58,841 nt of DNA from an uncultured Muribaculaceae bacterium (GCA_910587075.1 CAJUKE010000019.1:1-58841), one strand, 5' to 3'. Shown: positions 8,232 to 17,260, numbered from the stretch's first letter. Made by a program: numbers and translations. The notes: generated from the letters alone by a model not told the origin.

Positions 8232-8774
8232 ATGAAATTGAAGAGAAGAGGGGCTATGGCCCTCGCCGGACTGTTGCTGTTAGGAACGGCGGCAATCGGA
8301 GCGCCAAATAGCGCGGCTGCTATGACAGGGAAAGCTGTCGCGGCCGGGAAAGCGGCTAAGAGCATCGTGGTGAACCATGCGGACGGGGGCAAGAGCCTGA
8401 TCGCGATGGCTGACGGGCTCAAAACCTCATTCGCCAGGGGCGTTATGACAATCAGCAGCGAGAAAGGCGCGCTGGAGTTTCCGCTCAGCGAGGTGCGGTC
8501 ATGGCTTTTCTCCGACCAGGAGGGGGATATATGGTCTGGCATCGAGGAGGCCGCGGATGACGCGGCAATCATAAACTGGGATGCTGACGGACTGAGGCTG
8601 GAAAATATTCCGTCAGGCACCCAGGTGCTGCTCACGGGAAGCGACGGCAGAACCGCGCTCACGGCGACCGCCACCGAAGGAGGAGCGTGTGTGATTAAAA
8701 CTGACGGACTGAAAGCGGGCGTGTACCTGCTCACCATCGGCAACAGGACTTACAAAATAATAACGGGGAGATGA
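8232..8774 (+). CDS. Small secreted protein with Por-like C-terminal tail
   Basis: A 180-residue protein with a signal peptide (KLKRRG, then a hydrophobic core, cleavage near ANSAAA). A region at about residues 43-95 has the pattern seen in many Bacteroidales surface proteins (a DGGK.LIA strand, a hydrophobic pair, then PLSEVRSWLFSD). A C-terminal segment resembles Por secretion-system sorting tails (a VLLTGSDGR strand, then LKAGVYLLTIGNRTYKI). It lacks any catalytic domain. The stop overlaps the start of the CotH-like gene (ATGA), and that protein carries a related N-terminal module, so the two probably work together. Function unknown. Confidence 0.7.
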   Translation: MKLKRRGAMALAGLLLLGTAAIGAPNSAAAMTGKAVAAGKAAKSIVVNHADGGKSLIAMADGLKTSFARGVMTISSEKGALEFPLSEVRSWLFSDQEGDIWSGIEEAADDAAIINWDADGLRLENIPSGTQVLLTGSDGRTALTATATEGGACVIKTDGLKAGVYLLTIGNRTYKIITGR

Positions 8775-10264
8775 AGACCATGAAAACCAACAGCTACAAG
8801 AGAGGGGTATCGCGTTTCAAACAAGGGTTATTAGCCGTGACGGCGCTCTTAGCCGCATTGACGGCCAGCGCCGACGGGGAACACGGGGTGCTCGACATTT
8901 ACCGCAACGACAATGGGTTCAACCATTACCGACTCTCGGACGTCGAGGAGATTAGCTACGAGAAGGGTAGCGGCGGGGAATACGCCACGATGATGGTGAA
9001 GGACGCGAAAGTAAAGACCGCTATCGCGCTTTCGGCGATCGACAGCTGCCGGGTGAGCGCCACTACCCTGCCCGACATATATATAAATCTCACGGATTAC
9101 CCTGACATCGACGACCTGTTCAAGGGGAACGGTTTCACAAAAACGACAATCTATCAGGCGACGATGCGCCTCGACGGCAACGGGACGTACGACGACATCG
9201 CGGAGCAGACCGTGGAGTTCCGCGGCCGCGGCAACTCGACCTGGCGCTTCGCCAAGACCCCCTACCGCTTCAAGATGGCCAAAAAGGCCCAGGTGTGCGG
9301 GTTGCCTAAAGCGAAGACATTCGCCCTGATCGCGAACTACATCGACCCGACGCACATCAGAAACACGATAGCGTTCTGGACGGCCCGCGAGCTGGGTCTG
9401 CCCTACACCAACCACTCGGTACACTGCAACGTGTACCTCAACGGGCGCTACAAGGGGCTATATATGATGACTGAGAAGATAGGCATCGGCGCGGGCTCGG
9501 TCGATATAGACGAGAACACCGGCATGATGTTCGAACTCGACACCAATTACGACGAGGATTTCCAGTTCCGCCACGACATAGGCGCGAGCCAGGGGCTCCC
9601 CGTGATGGTGAAGGACCCGGACCTCACCGAAATCAAACCCGACCCTGCAGAACGCGAGGCTTACTGGCAGGCGTGGCAGGCCGATTTCGGGGAGATGGCC
9701 GACGCGGTGATGGCCGGAGGCGCCATAGAAGATTACATAGACCTTTGGGAGACGGCCCGGTATATATTGGTGTACAACCTCGCGTGCAACCGTGAGGTCA
9801 ACCATCCGAAGAGCGTGAACCTGTTCAAGGAGGGGCTTGGGAGCGAGTACAAGTACCGATTCGGCCCGGTATGGGACTTCGACTGGTCGACAGGCTTCCG
9901 CGCCGCGGGGCCGACGATGAACACTTATAACCGCGTGCTCGCGTCAAGCGACGATTCGACGCCCGGCGCACCATTTATGCGAGCGCTCGTAAGCAACAAG
10001 GCGTTTATGGAGGCCTACCGCGAGGCCTGGGCGCAGTTCAAGAGCGAGGTGTACCCCAGGCTGATGGAGTATATCGACGGGTACGCCGCGGAAATAGAAC
10101 CGTCGGCCAAGCGCGACGGCGTGCTTTGGCCGGACGCCTGGGCCAACAACGAGGCTTGGGCGCAGTCGAGCTTCGACACGGCCAAGCATATCGGCAACCT
10201 GAAGACGTGGCTTGCCAACAGGGTGAAGTGGCTCGACAACCACGCCCGACTCGGCCTCTATTGA
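8771..10264 (+). CDS. Secreted CotH-family kinase-like protein
   Basis: A 497-residue exported protein: signal peptide to about residue 35, a short module (about 38-95) related to the upstream gene's central region, then a CotH domain (about 99-470). CotH proteins have an atypical protein-kinase fold; Bacillus CotH phosphorylates spore-coat proteins. Family motifs seen are FRGRGNSTW (about residue 150), KTPYRFKM, NYIDPTHIRN, YLNGRYKGLYMMTEKI and GPVWDFDWSTGF (about residue 370, likely metal-binding Asp). The true start may be the ATG at 8780 rather than 8771. Translational coupling to the small secreted protein makes that protein a candidate substrate or partner, which is inference. Confidence 0.83.
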   Translation: MKTMKTNSYKRGVSRFKQGLLAVTALLAALTASADGEHGVLDIYRNDNGFNHYRLSDVEEISYEKGSGGEYATMMVKDAKVKTAIALSAIDSCRVSATTLPDIYINLTDYPDIDDLFKGNGFTKTTIYQATMRLDGNGTYDDIAEQTVEFRGRGNSTWRFAKTPYRFKMAKKAQVCGLPKAKTFALIANYIDPTHIRNTIAFWTARELGLPYTNHSVHCNVYLNGRYKGLYMMTEKIGIGAGSVDIDENTGMMFELDTNYDEDFQFRHDIGASQGLPVMVKDPDLTEIKPDPAEREAYWQAWQADFGEMADAVMAGGAIEDYIDLWETARYILVYNLACNREVNHPKSVNLFKEGLGSEYKYRFGPVWDFDWSTGFRAAGPTMNTYNRVLASSDDSTPGAPFMRALVSNKAFMEAYREAWAQFKSEVYPRLMEYIDGYAAEIEPSAKRDGVLWPDAWANNEAWAQSSFDTAKHIGNLKTWLANRVKWLDNHARLGLY

Positions 10265-10287
10265 CGAAATGAGTTTTTTAAAAAGCG

Positions 10288-10330
10288 ACTCGGCCCCTCC
10301 GGATAACCGGAGGGGCCGAGTGTTTTTATC
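10288..10330. terminator. Strong bidirectional terminator
   Basis: A perfect 15-bp stem (ACTCGGCCCCTCCGG, 10288-10302, with its complement at 10307-10321) and an ATAA loop, followed on the plus strand by GTTTTT. On the other strand it is followed by CTTTTT (complement of 10280-10286). It serves both the CotH-like gene and the convergent phosphoglucomutase gene. Confidence 0.93.
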
Positions 10331-10362
10331 GCGAACCGGCTGATGCCGGGCGGAAGGGGCTA

Positions 10363-12111
10363 TCAGATGCCGAGGTCCTTCTTGAGGAGCTCGATCTTGG
10401 CCTTGGCGGCGGCGTCGGCGGCATGGTAGTCGGCGGCAGTCTCCATCTTACCGCGTACTTCCATGTAGAACTTGATCTTGGGCTCGGTGCCGGAGGGGCG
10501 TACGGAAACTTTCGAGCCATCCTCGGTGAAGTACTGGAGCACGTTGGAGGTGGTGGGGAAGTCCATCTTGGTGACCTTGCCGTCGCGGAGGTCGGTCATA
10601 TTGAGGTCGGCGTAGTCCTTGACGACAACGACGGGGCTTCCGGCGAGCTGCTTGGGAGGATTGGCGCGGAAGTTCTTCATCATGGCCTGGATTTCCTCGG
10701 CGCCGGTCTTGCCGGGACGCACCACGGAAACGCCGGTTTCGAGCGAGAAGCCGTACTTCACATAGATGTCCTTGAGCATTTCCATGAAGGTCATGCCCTT
10801 GTCCTTGGCCCAAGCGAGGCACTCGGCCATAAGGGAGATGGCGGAAACGGAGTCCTTGTCGCGGGCGAAGGTTTCGGCCAGGAAGCCGTAGCTCTCCTCG
10901 CCGCCACCGAGGTAGCGGGCGGTGCCTTCGAGCTCGCGGATCACGGAGGCAATCCACTTGAAGCCGGTGTAGCAGTCGTACATACGGATGTTGTTGGCGT
11001 CGGCCACGGACTTGATGGTCTCGGTGGTTACGATGGTCTTGACGATGTACTCCTTGCCTGTGAGGCGACCCAGCTCGGCGTTGCGGGTCATAAGGTAGTT
11101 GAGGAGGATAAGGCAGATCTGGTTGCCGTTGATGAGGACGTACTGGCCGTCGGAGTCGCGGACAACGCATCCGATGCGGTCGGCGTCGGGGTCGGAAGCG
11201 ACAACGAGGTCGGCGTCGACTTCCTTGGCCTTCGCAACCGCCATGGCCATAGCGGAGGCGTTCTCGGGGTTGGGAGAGTCAACGGTGGGGAAGTTTCCGT
11301 CGGGGATATCCTGTTCGGGGACGTGGATAATGTTGGTGAAGCCGTAGTTCTTGAGCGAGTCGGGGACGAGCTTCACGCCGGTGCCGTGAATCGGGGTGTA
11401 GACGATCTTGAGGTCGGCGTGGCGGGCGATCACGTCGGGGCTGAGCGAAAGGCCCTTGATGGCGTCGAGGAAAGCCTTGTCGACATCGGGACCGACAATC
11501 TGGATGAGTTCGGGGTTGCCCTTGAACTTGATTTCGCCAACGTTCTTGATGCGGTTCACATGGTCGATGATATTGACATCGTGCGGGGCGATGATCTGCG
11601 CGCCGTCGGCCCAGTAAGCCTTGTAACCGTTGTATTCCTTGGGGTTGTGGGAAGCGGTGATGTTCACGCCGCTCTGGCACCCGAAGTGGCGGATGGCGAA
11701 GGAGAGTTCGGGAGTGGGGCGGAAGCTGTCGAAGAGGTACACCTTGATGCCGTTGGCGGAGAAGATGTTGGCAACGATTTCAGCGAACTTGCGGGAATTG
11801 TTGCGCACGTCGTGCCCGACTGCCACGGAAATCTGGGGCATATCGGGGAAGGCCTCCTTGAGGTAGTTGGCGAGGCCCTGAGTGGCGGCGCCGACGGTGT
11901 ATATGTTCATGCGGTTGGTGCCGGCACCCATGATGCCGCGGAGACCGCCTGTACCGAATTCGAGGTCGCGGTAGAAGGCCTCGATGAGGGGCGTGGGGTC
12001 CTCGGCTTCGAGCATTTGCTTGACTTCAGCGCGGGTGGCCTCGTCGTAATCGGCGGTGAGCCAGCCCATAGCGCGTTCCTTGACTGTTTCGAGCAGTTCT
12101 TTGTTTTCCAT
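10363..12111 (-). CDS. Phosphoglucomutase/phosphomannomutase (alpha-phosphohexomutase)
   Basis: A 582-residue cytoplasmic enzyme that interconverts hexose 1- and 6-phosphates through a phosphoserine. All four active-site blocks are present: the phosphoserine loop TASHNPKEYNGYK (about residue 150), the metal loop DPDADR, the sugar loop GGEESYGF and the phosphate loop RPSGTEPKIKF near the C-terminus. Length fits the long phospho-sugar mutase group common in Bacteroidetes; whether glucose or mannose is preferred cannot be read from this. It has its own near-perfect promoter upstream and shares its terminator with the CotH-like gene. Confidence 0.93.
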   Translation of the reverse strand: MENKELLETVKERAMGWLTADYDEATRAEVKQMLEAEDPTPLIEAFYRDLEFGTGGLRGIMGAGTNRMNIYTVGAATQGLANYLKEAFPDMPQISVAVGHDVRNNSRKFAEIVANIFSANGIKVYLFDSFRPTPELSFAIRHFGCQSGVNITASHNPKEYNGYKAYWADGAQIIAPHDVNIIDHVNRIKNVGEIKFKGNPELIQIVGPDVDKAFLDAIKGLSLSPDVIARHADLKIVYTPIHGTGVKLVPDSLKNYGFTNIIHVPEQDIPDGNFPTVDSPNPENASAMAMAVAKAKEVDADLVVASDPDADRIGCVVRDSDGQYVLINGNQICLILLNYLMTRNAELGRLTGKEYIVKTIVTTETIKSVADANNIRMYDCYTGFKWIASVIRELEGTARYLGGGEESYGFLAETFARDKDSVSAISLMAECLAWAKDKGMTFMEMLKDIYVKYGFSLETGVSVVRPGKTGAEEIQAMMKNFRANPPKQLAGSPVVVVKDYADLNMTDLRDGKVTKMDFPTTSNVLQYFTEDGSKVSVRPSGTEPKIKFYMEVRGKMETAADYHAADAAAKAKIELLKKDLGI

Positions 12112-12179
12112 ATAGTTTTATGTTGGTATTTGATGTAAGTCTGTCGCCAGAATTAAGTGTCTCAAATAAATTATGTTCA

Positions 12180-12211
12180 CAAAGATAACACCTCCGCGGC
12201 GGTCTGGCAAA
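12180..12211 (-). promoter_or_regulatory. Promoter for the phosphoglucomutase gene
   Basis: Read on the minus strand: TTTG (complement of 12208-12211), exactly 20 nt, then TATCTTTG (complement of 12180-12187). This is a full match to the Bacteroidetes consensus and leaves a leader of about 60 nt. Confidence 0.8.
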
Positions 12212-12288
12212 TAAAAACTTGATTTTTTAAGTTAAATCGCGGAAAATTGGGAACGCGAGGGGCCCGCGCGCTGATTTTGCAAAAAAGT

Positions 12289-12320
12289 CTTGCATTTGAG
12301 CGCGGAAAGCGCTAATTTTG
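12289..12320 (+). promoter_or_regulatory. Promoter for the duplicated-domain secreted protein
   Basis: CTTG (12289-12292), 20 nt, TAATTTTG (12313-12320). One mismatch in the -33 box. Transcription would begin near 12326, leaving a leader of about 110 nt that is strongly structured. Confidence 0.6.
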
Positions 12321-12325
12321 CCTAA

Positions 12326-12436
12326 TGCGTCGCGCCCGGGCGAAAGGGCCTACACCGAGGGCCCATACCCAAGCAGCGCGACGCGCCTAAACAAAAACAG
12401 AACCGATTCATCGATAAAACACCAATATCCAATTTA
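12326..12436 (+). other. Structured 5' leader
   Basis: The predicted leader closes on itself by GCGTCGCGC (12327-12335) pairing with GCGCGACGC (12376-12384). Inside, GGGCC (12346-12350) can pair with GGCCC (12360-12364), and the palindrome CGCCCGGGCG lies in the 5' arm. The remaining ~50 nt to the start codon are A-rich and unstructured. I do not recognise it as a named riboswitch. The whole gap 12112-12436 contains only this leader and the two promoters. Confidence 0.4.
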
Positions 12437-13993
12437 ATGAAGAGATTTTACACCACGCTCGCGGCAGCCGCCCTGCTATGCGCCGCGGCCAACGCCCAGG
12501 ATGGGAGGTTCACCCTGACACCGGCCGACGGCCCGCTGACCCGCCCGGCCGTCACCTACACCTCAAGCCGCGCCGCCAAAGCCCCGGCAAGCGCAACCTG
12601 GGAAGCCGCGGGCACAGGTATGTGGAAAGAGGGCTTTCTCGACAAAATCCTGCCGGACGTGATGGTGGGGAGCGCCTGGGAGGTTGAATTCGAGGAGGCC
12701 AAGGAGTATCCTGGCTATTACCGCCTCCTCCCCTACGCGAGCGGCACCCCGGTGGCCGAAGCCACCGGCACGGCCGACAACGAGAACTATGTGTACGTCA
12801 ACGCCACCAACCCCGGGAAGGTGTACATCGAGGATTTCTTCGCCTTCGGTTATGTGTTGATTACGCATCTCGTGCCGGAAAACGAATGGAACAAGTACTC
12901 GCTCTACGGCCAGGAGAAGGAGGGCGTCATAACCTTCCCCACCAACTCGTTCGCCTTCGCGACATACGACACCGCCGAATACACATTCTGCAACACCGCG
13001 GGCTACTTCCAGATAGCCCTCCCCGGGGCCGAGCTCCGCGACTACACCCTGGAAATCGACATACCCGTATGCGCCGAGAACAATGAGATGCCAATATCAA
13101 TCACCGCCGGGGAGGATGTGGCCGAGGTAAAACTTATGACGAGCTTCGGCTATTTCCGCAACAGCGACAGCAACGACAACAAGGTGGCGCAATACGGCTC
13201 CGTGATCGACAAGGATAAAGGCTTCGTAACCCTGGAGCTCAGGGACGACGCTCCGAAGGGGGTGTACACCACCATCGCCGTCGGGCTTGACGCGGATGGG
13301 GGCATCGTGGCATCGCGCTGCGCCTACTCGCACGTTCTCGACGACAACGACGCCGACTGGGAGAGCTGCGGCTCGGCCACCCTGGTGGAGGCCATCCTGA
13401 CCACCGTCTACGAGACGGCCCCCCAGGTGATACTCAACTGCGCAGCCGAGCAGAGCGTTTCCCAGCCCGGAAGATACCGCCTCGTGAACCCCTACGCCGG
13501 GCACACCTGGTCGCTGGCCTACGACGATTTCCTGATCAACCACGAGCACAACCACTATATCTACATCAACGCCACCGATCCCTACAAAGTATACGTCGAG
13601 GCAGCGCCGCTGGGCATCAACTCCGACGGCGAGGCTATGCTCTACTCCCTCGCCGGGCACTATGTGGACAGCAACGACATAGCCACCGCCGAGCAGAACG
13701 GGTGCTTCGGGCGCCTGATCGAGGATGACGGCGAGCTGATCATAAGCATGCCCGACGGAGGCCTGATGTTCGCCGAGGCCAATTACGACCACGGCGCGTA
13801 CCACCAGGTTGGCTCCAACTTCATGGCCGTGATCACCCCTGCCACCGACGCCATAGAGCAGGTTGGCACCGACAGCTCCGACGCCCCCGCCGAATACTAC
13901 AACCTGCAGGGGATACGCGTGGCCCACCCCCGCGCCGGCGAACTCGTGATCGAGCGCCGCGACGGCAAGGTGACCAAGCGCGTCATCCGATAA
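12437..13993 (+). CDS. Secreted protein with an internal domain duplication
   Basis: A 518-residue protein with a clear signal peptide (MKRF, hydrophobic core, ANAQ). Two copies of one module are visible. The first, at about residues 54-145, has WEAAGTGMWKEGFLDKI, GYYRLLPYA and YVYVNATNPGKVYIE. The second, at about residues 306-400, has WESCGSATLVEAILTTV, GRYRLVNPYA and YIYINATDPYKVYVE. A region between them may be a third, beta-rich domain. The C-terminal ~33 residues begin EYYNLQGIRV and end in basic strands, a tail recurrent in Prevotella/Muribaculaceae surface proteins and probably a sorting signal. No enzymatic motif seen; function unknown. Confidence 0.7.
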   Translation: MKRFYTTLAAAALLCAAANAQDGRFTLTPADGPLTRPAVTYTSSRAAKAPASATWEAAGTGMWKEGFLDKILPDVMVGSAWEVEFEEAKEYPGYYRLLPYASGTPVAEATGTADNENYVYVNATNPGKVYIEDFFAFGYVLITHLVPENEWNKYSLYGQEKEGVITFPTNSFAFATYDTAEYTFCNTAGYFQIALPGAELRDYTLEIDIPVCAENNEMPISITAGEDVAEVKLMTSFGYFRNSDSNDNKVAQYGSVIDKDKGFVTLELRDDAPKGVYTTIAVGLDADGGIVASRCAYSHVLDDNDADWESCGSATLVEAILTTVYETAPQVILNCAAEQSVSQPGRYRLVNPYAGHTWSLAYDDFLINHEHNHYIYINATDPYKVYVEAAPLGINSDGEAMLYSLAGHYVDSNDIATAEQNGCFGRLIEDDGELIISMPDGGLMFAEANYDHGAYHQVGSNFMAVITPATDAIEQVGTDSSDAPAEYYNLQGIRVAHPRAGELVIERRDGKVTKRVIR

Positions 13994-14032
13994 CAGAAGG
14001 GAACCCAACAACACTAACATAAAACCGAAAAG

Positions 14033-14458
14033 ATGTACAGCGACCCGAAAGAGTGCCTCTACTGCACCAACAACGACACCCTCCGCGACCTCATGATCGA
14101 GATAGCCCCGCTTGAGGTGTCGCGCGTATTCCTTTTTAAAGAACAGACCTACCGCGGGCGATGCCTCGTGGCCTATAACAAGCACGTCAACGACCTTTTC
14201 GAACTGACCGACGAGGAGCGCGACGCGTTCATGAAGGACGTGACCCGCGTGACCCGCGCGATGGACAAAGTGTTCCACCCCGAGAAAATCAACTACGGGG
14301 CCTACAGCGACAAACTGTCGCACCTCCACTTCCACCTCGCACCGAAATACGTCGGCGGTCCCGACTACGGTGGCACGTTCCGCATGAACCCCGGCGAAGT
14401 CTATCTGACCGACGCCGAGTATGCCGAGATGGTCGAGGCCATCCGCGCCGCCCTCTAA
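14033..14458 (+). CDS. HIT-family nucleotide-binding protein
   Basis: A 141-residue cytoplasmic protein of the histidine-triad superfamily, which hydrolyses or transfers nucleotides from substrates such as AMP-linked compounds. The triad is in SHLHFHLAPK (H-x-H-x-H-x-x). An N-terminal CLYC pair suggests zinc binding, as in many HIT proteins. A conserved-type segment GRCLVAYNKHVNDLFELTD precedes the triad. It lies 39 bp after the secreted protein gene and is followed by a strong terminator. Confidence 0.9.
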   Translation: MYSDPKECLYCTNNDTLRDLMIEIAPLEVSRVFLFKEQTYRGRCLVAYNKHVNDLFELTDEERDAFMKDVTRVTRAMDKVFHPEKINYGAYSDKLSHLHFHLAPKYVGGPDYGGTFRMNPGEVYLTDAEYAEMVEAIRAAL

Positions 14459-14541
14459 GCATCTGTTCAAAATTCATTTCACCCGCAGGGCGCACCGCGC
14501 AAGTGCCCCCGGGCAAAGCGAAAAGCGCCGAATAGCGCGCC

Positions 14542-14584
14542 GCGGCTACGGTTAAAAATATTTTTGACCGTAGCCGCTTTTTTT
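14542..14584 (+). terminator. Rho-independent terminator after the HIT gene
   Basis: An 11-bp perfect stem (GCGGCTACGGT 14542-14552 with ACCGTAGCCGC 14567-14577), whose loop itself contains pairing AAAAAT/ATTTTT, followed directly by seven T. Confidence 0.93.
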
Positions 14585-14621
14585 AAGTGAGGTTAACCGA
14601 TGAAATGCGGGGGAAAATTCG

Positions 14622-14629
14622 TAACTTCG
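14622..14629 (+). promoter_or_regulatory. Probable -7 box for purH
   Basis: TAACTTCG at 14622-14629, the variant -7 box found upstream of several genes in this window; no good -33 box lies 19-21 nt upstream. Predicted leader about 30 nt. Confidence 0.4.
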
Positions 14630-14666
14630 CGGCTTGACAAACATTATAATTCCAGCCACGACACAA

Positions 14667-16196
14667 ATGAGCGACACAAAAGAAATCAAAAGAGCCCTGA
14701 TTTCTGTCTTCCACAAGGACGGCCTCGACGAAATCCTCAGACTCCTTAACGAAAACGGCGTAGAATTTATCTCCACCGGAGGAACCAAGACATTTATCGA
14801 GCAGCTCGGCTATCCCTGCGCGGCAGTCGAGGACCTCACCGGCTATCCGTCGATACTCGGCGGCCGTGTGAAGACGCTTCATCCCAAGGTGTTCGGCGGC
14901 ATTCTCGCCCGCCGCGAGAATGAACAGGACCGGCTCCAGACCCAGCAATACGAAATACCGGAAATCGACCTGGTGATCGTCGACCTCTACCCCTTCTCGG
15001 AGACGGTGGCGTCCGGCGCCTCGCAGGCCGACATCATAGAGAAAATCGACATAGGCGGCATATCGCTGATCCGCGGCGCCGCCAAGAACTTCAACGACGT
15101 GGTGATCGTGGCATCCAAGACGCAGTACGAGCCCCTGCGCCGCATCCTCGCCGAGAACGGCGCGAAGACCACACTGGCCGAGCGCCTTTTCTTCGCCAAG
15201 GAGGCTTTCGCAGTAAGCTCCGGCTACGATTCGGCCATCTTCAGCTACTTCGACTCCTTGGCCGAGCACCCCACCGCCCTGCGCCTTGCCATCGACGGCG
15301 AGAAGACGATGCGCTACGGCGAGAACCCCCACCAGAAGGGTTACTTCTTCGGACGCTTCGACCAGATGTTCGAACAGGTGCACGGGAAGGAGATTTCCTA
15401 CAACAACCTGCTTGACATCGACGCCGCCGTGAGCCTGATCGCCGAATTCACCGACACCACTTTCGCGGTGCTCAAGCACAACAACCCCTGCGGCGTGGCC
15501 TCGCGCCCGACCGTGAAGGAGGCCTGGACCGACGCCCTCGCCGGCGACCCCGTATCGGCCTTCGGCGGCGTGCTGGTGACCAACGCCACCATCGACGGGG
15601 AGACCGCCGTAGAAATCAACAAGATTTTCTTCGAAGTGATCATCGCCCCGGCCTACGAGCCCGAGGCCCTCGGCATACTCCAGCAGAAGAAGAACCGCAT
15701 CATCCTCATACAGAAGGAACCCCTGGCCGCCACCCGCCAGTTCCGCTCGATCCTCAACGGCGCCCTCGTGCAGGAGCGCGACACCAAAATCGAGACGGCC
15801 GACGACCTCCGCCAGGTGACAGCCAAGCCTATCGACCCGGCCCAGATCGACGACCTCCTGTTCGCCAACAAGCTGGTGAAGCACTGCAAGAGCAACGCCA
15901 TCGTGCTTGCCAAGAACCGCCAGCTCTGCGCCGCCGGCGTGGGTCAGACCTCGCGCGTCGACTCACTGCGCCAGGCCATCGACAAGGCCCGCTCGTTCGA
16001 GTTCGACCTCAACGGCGCCGTGATGGCCTCCGACGCGTTCTTCCCCTTCGCCGACTGCGTCGAGATAGCCCACAACGCCGGTGTCGACGCCGTAATCCAG
16101 CCCGGCGGCTCCATCCGCGACAACGAGTCGATCGAATACTGCGACGCCAACGGCGTGGCAATGGTTATGACCGGCTTCCGCCATTTCAGACATTAA
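14667..16196 (+). CDS. purH: Bifunctional AICAR transformylase / IMP cyclohydrolase
   Basis: Catalyses the last two steps of de novo purine synthesis: formylation of AICAR and ring closure to IMP. The N-terminal ~190 residues are the MGS-like cyclohydrolase domain (ALISVFHKDGL, STGGTKTFIEQLG, GGRVKTLHPK). The C-terminal part is the transformylase, with the Lys-His pair in KHNNPCG (about residue 270) and the SDAFFPF and QPGGSIRDNE blocks. The ATG at 14667 gives about 509 residues, the usual family length; the in-frame TTG at 14634 would lie only a few bases past the -7 box and adds a non-homologous tail. It lies 44 bp before mreB. Confidence 0.95.
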   Translation: MSDTKEIKRALISVFHKDGLDEILRLLNENGVEFISTGGTKTFIEQLGYPCAAVEDLTGYPSILGGRVKTLHPKVFGGILARRENEQDRLQTQQYEIPEIDLVIVDLYPFSETVASGASQADIIEKIDIGGISLIRGAAKNFNDVVIVASKTQYEPLRRILAENGAKTTLAERLFFAKEAFAVSSGYDSAIFSYFDSLAEHPTALRLAIDGEKTMRYGENPHQKGYFFGRFDQMFEQVHGKEISYNNLLDIDAAVSLIAEFTDTTFAVLKHNNPCGVASRPTVKEAWTDALAGDPVSAFGGVLVTNATIDGETAVEINKIFFEVIIAPAYEPEALGILQQKKNRIILIQKEPLAATRQFRSILNGALVQERDTKIETADDLRQVTAKPIDPAQIDDLLFANKLVKHCKSNAIVLAKNRQLCAAGVGQTSRVDSLRQAIDKARSFEFDLNGAVMASDAFFPFADCVEIAHNAGVDAVIQPGGSIRDNESIEYCDANGVAMVMTGFRHFRH

Positions 16197-16240
16197 CAGC
16201 CTTCGCCAAACAGGCGAAAACATCCCATCAGAAACAAAAA

Positions 16241-17260
16241 ATGAGATTATTTTCTCTCACAAAAGAAATAGCCATCGACCTGGGCACGGCCAACACCGTG
16301 ATCATCCATAACGACAAAATCGTTATCGACGAGCCCTCGATCGTGGCCCTCGACCGCCGCACCGACAAGCTGATCGCCGTCGGTATCGAGGCGCAGCGTA
16401 TGTACGGCAAGGAGCCGGAAGGAATCCGCACCGTGCGCCCCCTTCGCAAAGGCGTGATCGCCGACTTCAACGCCGCCGAGCTCATGATCCGCGGCCTGGT
16501 GAAGAAGGCATCGGCCAAGAGCAACTGGTTCTCCCCCTCGCTCCGCATGGTGGTGGGCATCCCCTCCGGCTCGACCGAGGTTGAGATCCGCGCCGTGCGC
16601 GACTCGTCGGAGCACGCCAACGGCCGCGACGTATATATGATCTACGAGCCTATGGCAGCGGCCCTCGGTATCGGGCTCGACGTCGTAGCCCCCGAAGGGA
16701 ACATGATCGTCGACATAGGCGGCGGCACAACGGAAATCGCCGTAATCTCGCTCGGCGGCATCGTAAGCAACAAGAGCATACAGATCGCTGGCGACGACCT
16801 CACCGAGGACATCATGAACCATATGCGCAAGGCCCACAACGTGAAGGTAGGCGAGCGCACCGCCGAGGAGATCAAGAAGCACGTCGGGTCGGCCCTCACC
16901 GAGCTTGAGAACCCGCCCGAGGACTTCGTGGTGCACGGCCCGAACATGATGACCGCCCTCCCGCTCGAAATCCCCGTGTCGTATCAGGAAATCTCGCACT
17001 GCATCGAGAAATCCATCTCGAAAATCGAGACGGCGGTGCTCGGCGCCCTGGAGCAGACCCCTCCCGAACTGTACGCCGACATCGTGAAGAACGGCATCTG
17101 GCTGGCCGGCGGCGGCGCCCTGCTCCGCGGCCTCGACAAGCGCCTTACCGACAAAATCGGCATCACGTTCCACGTTGCCGAAGACCCCTTGCTGGCCGTG
17201 GCCAAGGGTACCGGGGTGGCGCTCAAAAACATCCAGAACTTCTCGTTCCTGATCCGCTAA
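16241..17260 (+). CDS. mreB: Rod shape-determining actin homologue MreB
   Basis: A 339-residue bacterial actin that forms membrane-bound filaments guiding the elongasome. The ATPase fold is clear: phosphate-1 loop DLGTANTVI, phosphate-2 loop DIGGGTTEIAVISLGG and the adenosine motif GGGALLRGLD. The N-terminal hydrophobic/basic stretch MRLFSLTKEIAID may help membrane binding. It heads the rod cluster mreB-mreC-mreD-mrdA-rodA. No promoter was found in the 44-bp gap after purH, which has only a small TTCGCC/GGCGAA hairpin (16202-16218), so read-through from purH is possible. Confidence 0.97.
   Translation: MRLFSLTKEIAIDLGTANTVIIHNDKIVIDEPSIVALDRRTDKLIAVGIEAQRMYGKEPEGIRTVRPLRKGVIADFNAAELMIRGLVKKASAKSNWFSPSLRMVVGIPSGSTEVEIRAVRDSSEHANGRDVYMIYEPMAAALGIGLDVVAPEGNMIVDIGGGTTEIAVISLGGIVSNKSIQIAGDDLTEDIMNHMRKAHNVKVGERTAEEIKKHVGSALTELENPPEDFVVHGPNMMTALPLEIPVSYQEISHCIEKSISKIETAVLGALEQTPPELYADIVKNGIWLAGGGALLRGLDKRLTDKIGITFHVAEDPLLAVAKGTGVALKNIQNFSFLIR

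Noticed and set aside
10423..12138. 571-codon plus-strand open frame opposite phosphoglucomutase
   Set aside because: Shadow of a well-recognised enzyme; composition is Gly/Val/Asp/Glu-rich as expected from the reverse of GC-rich codons.
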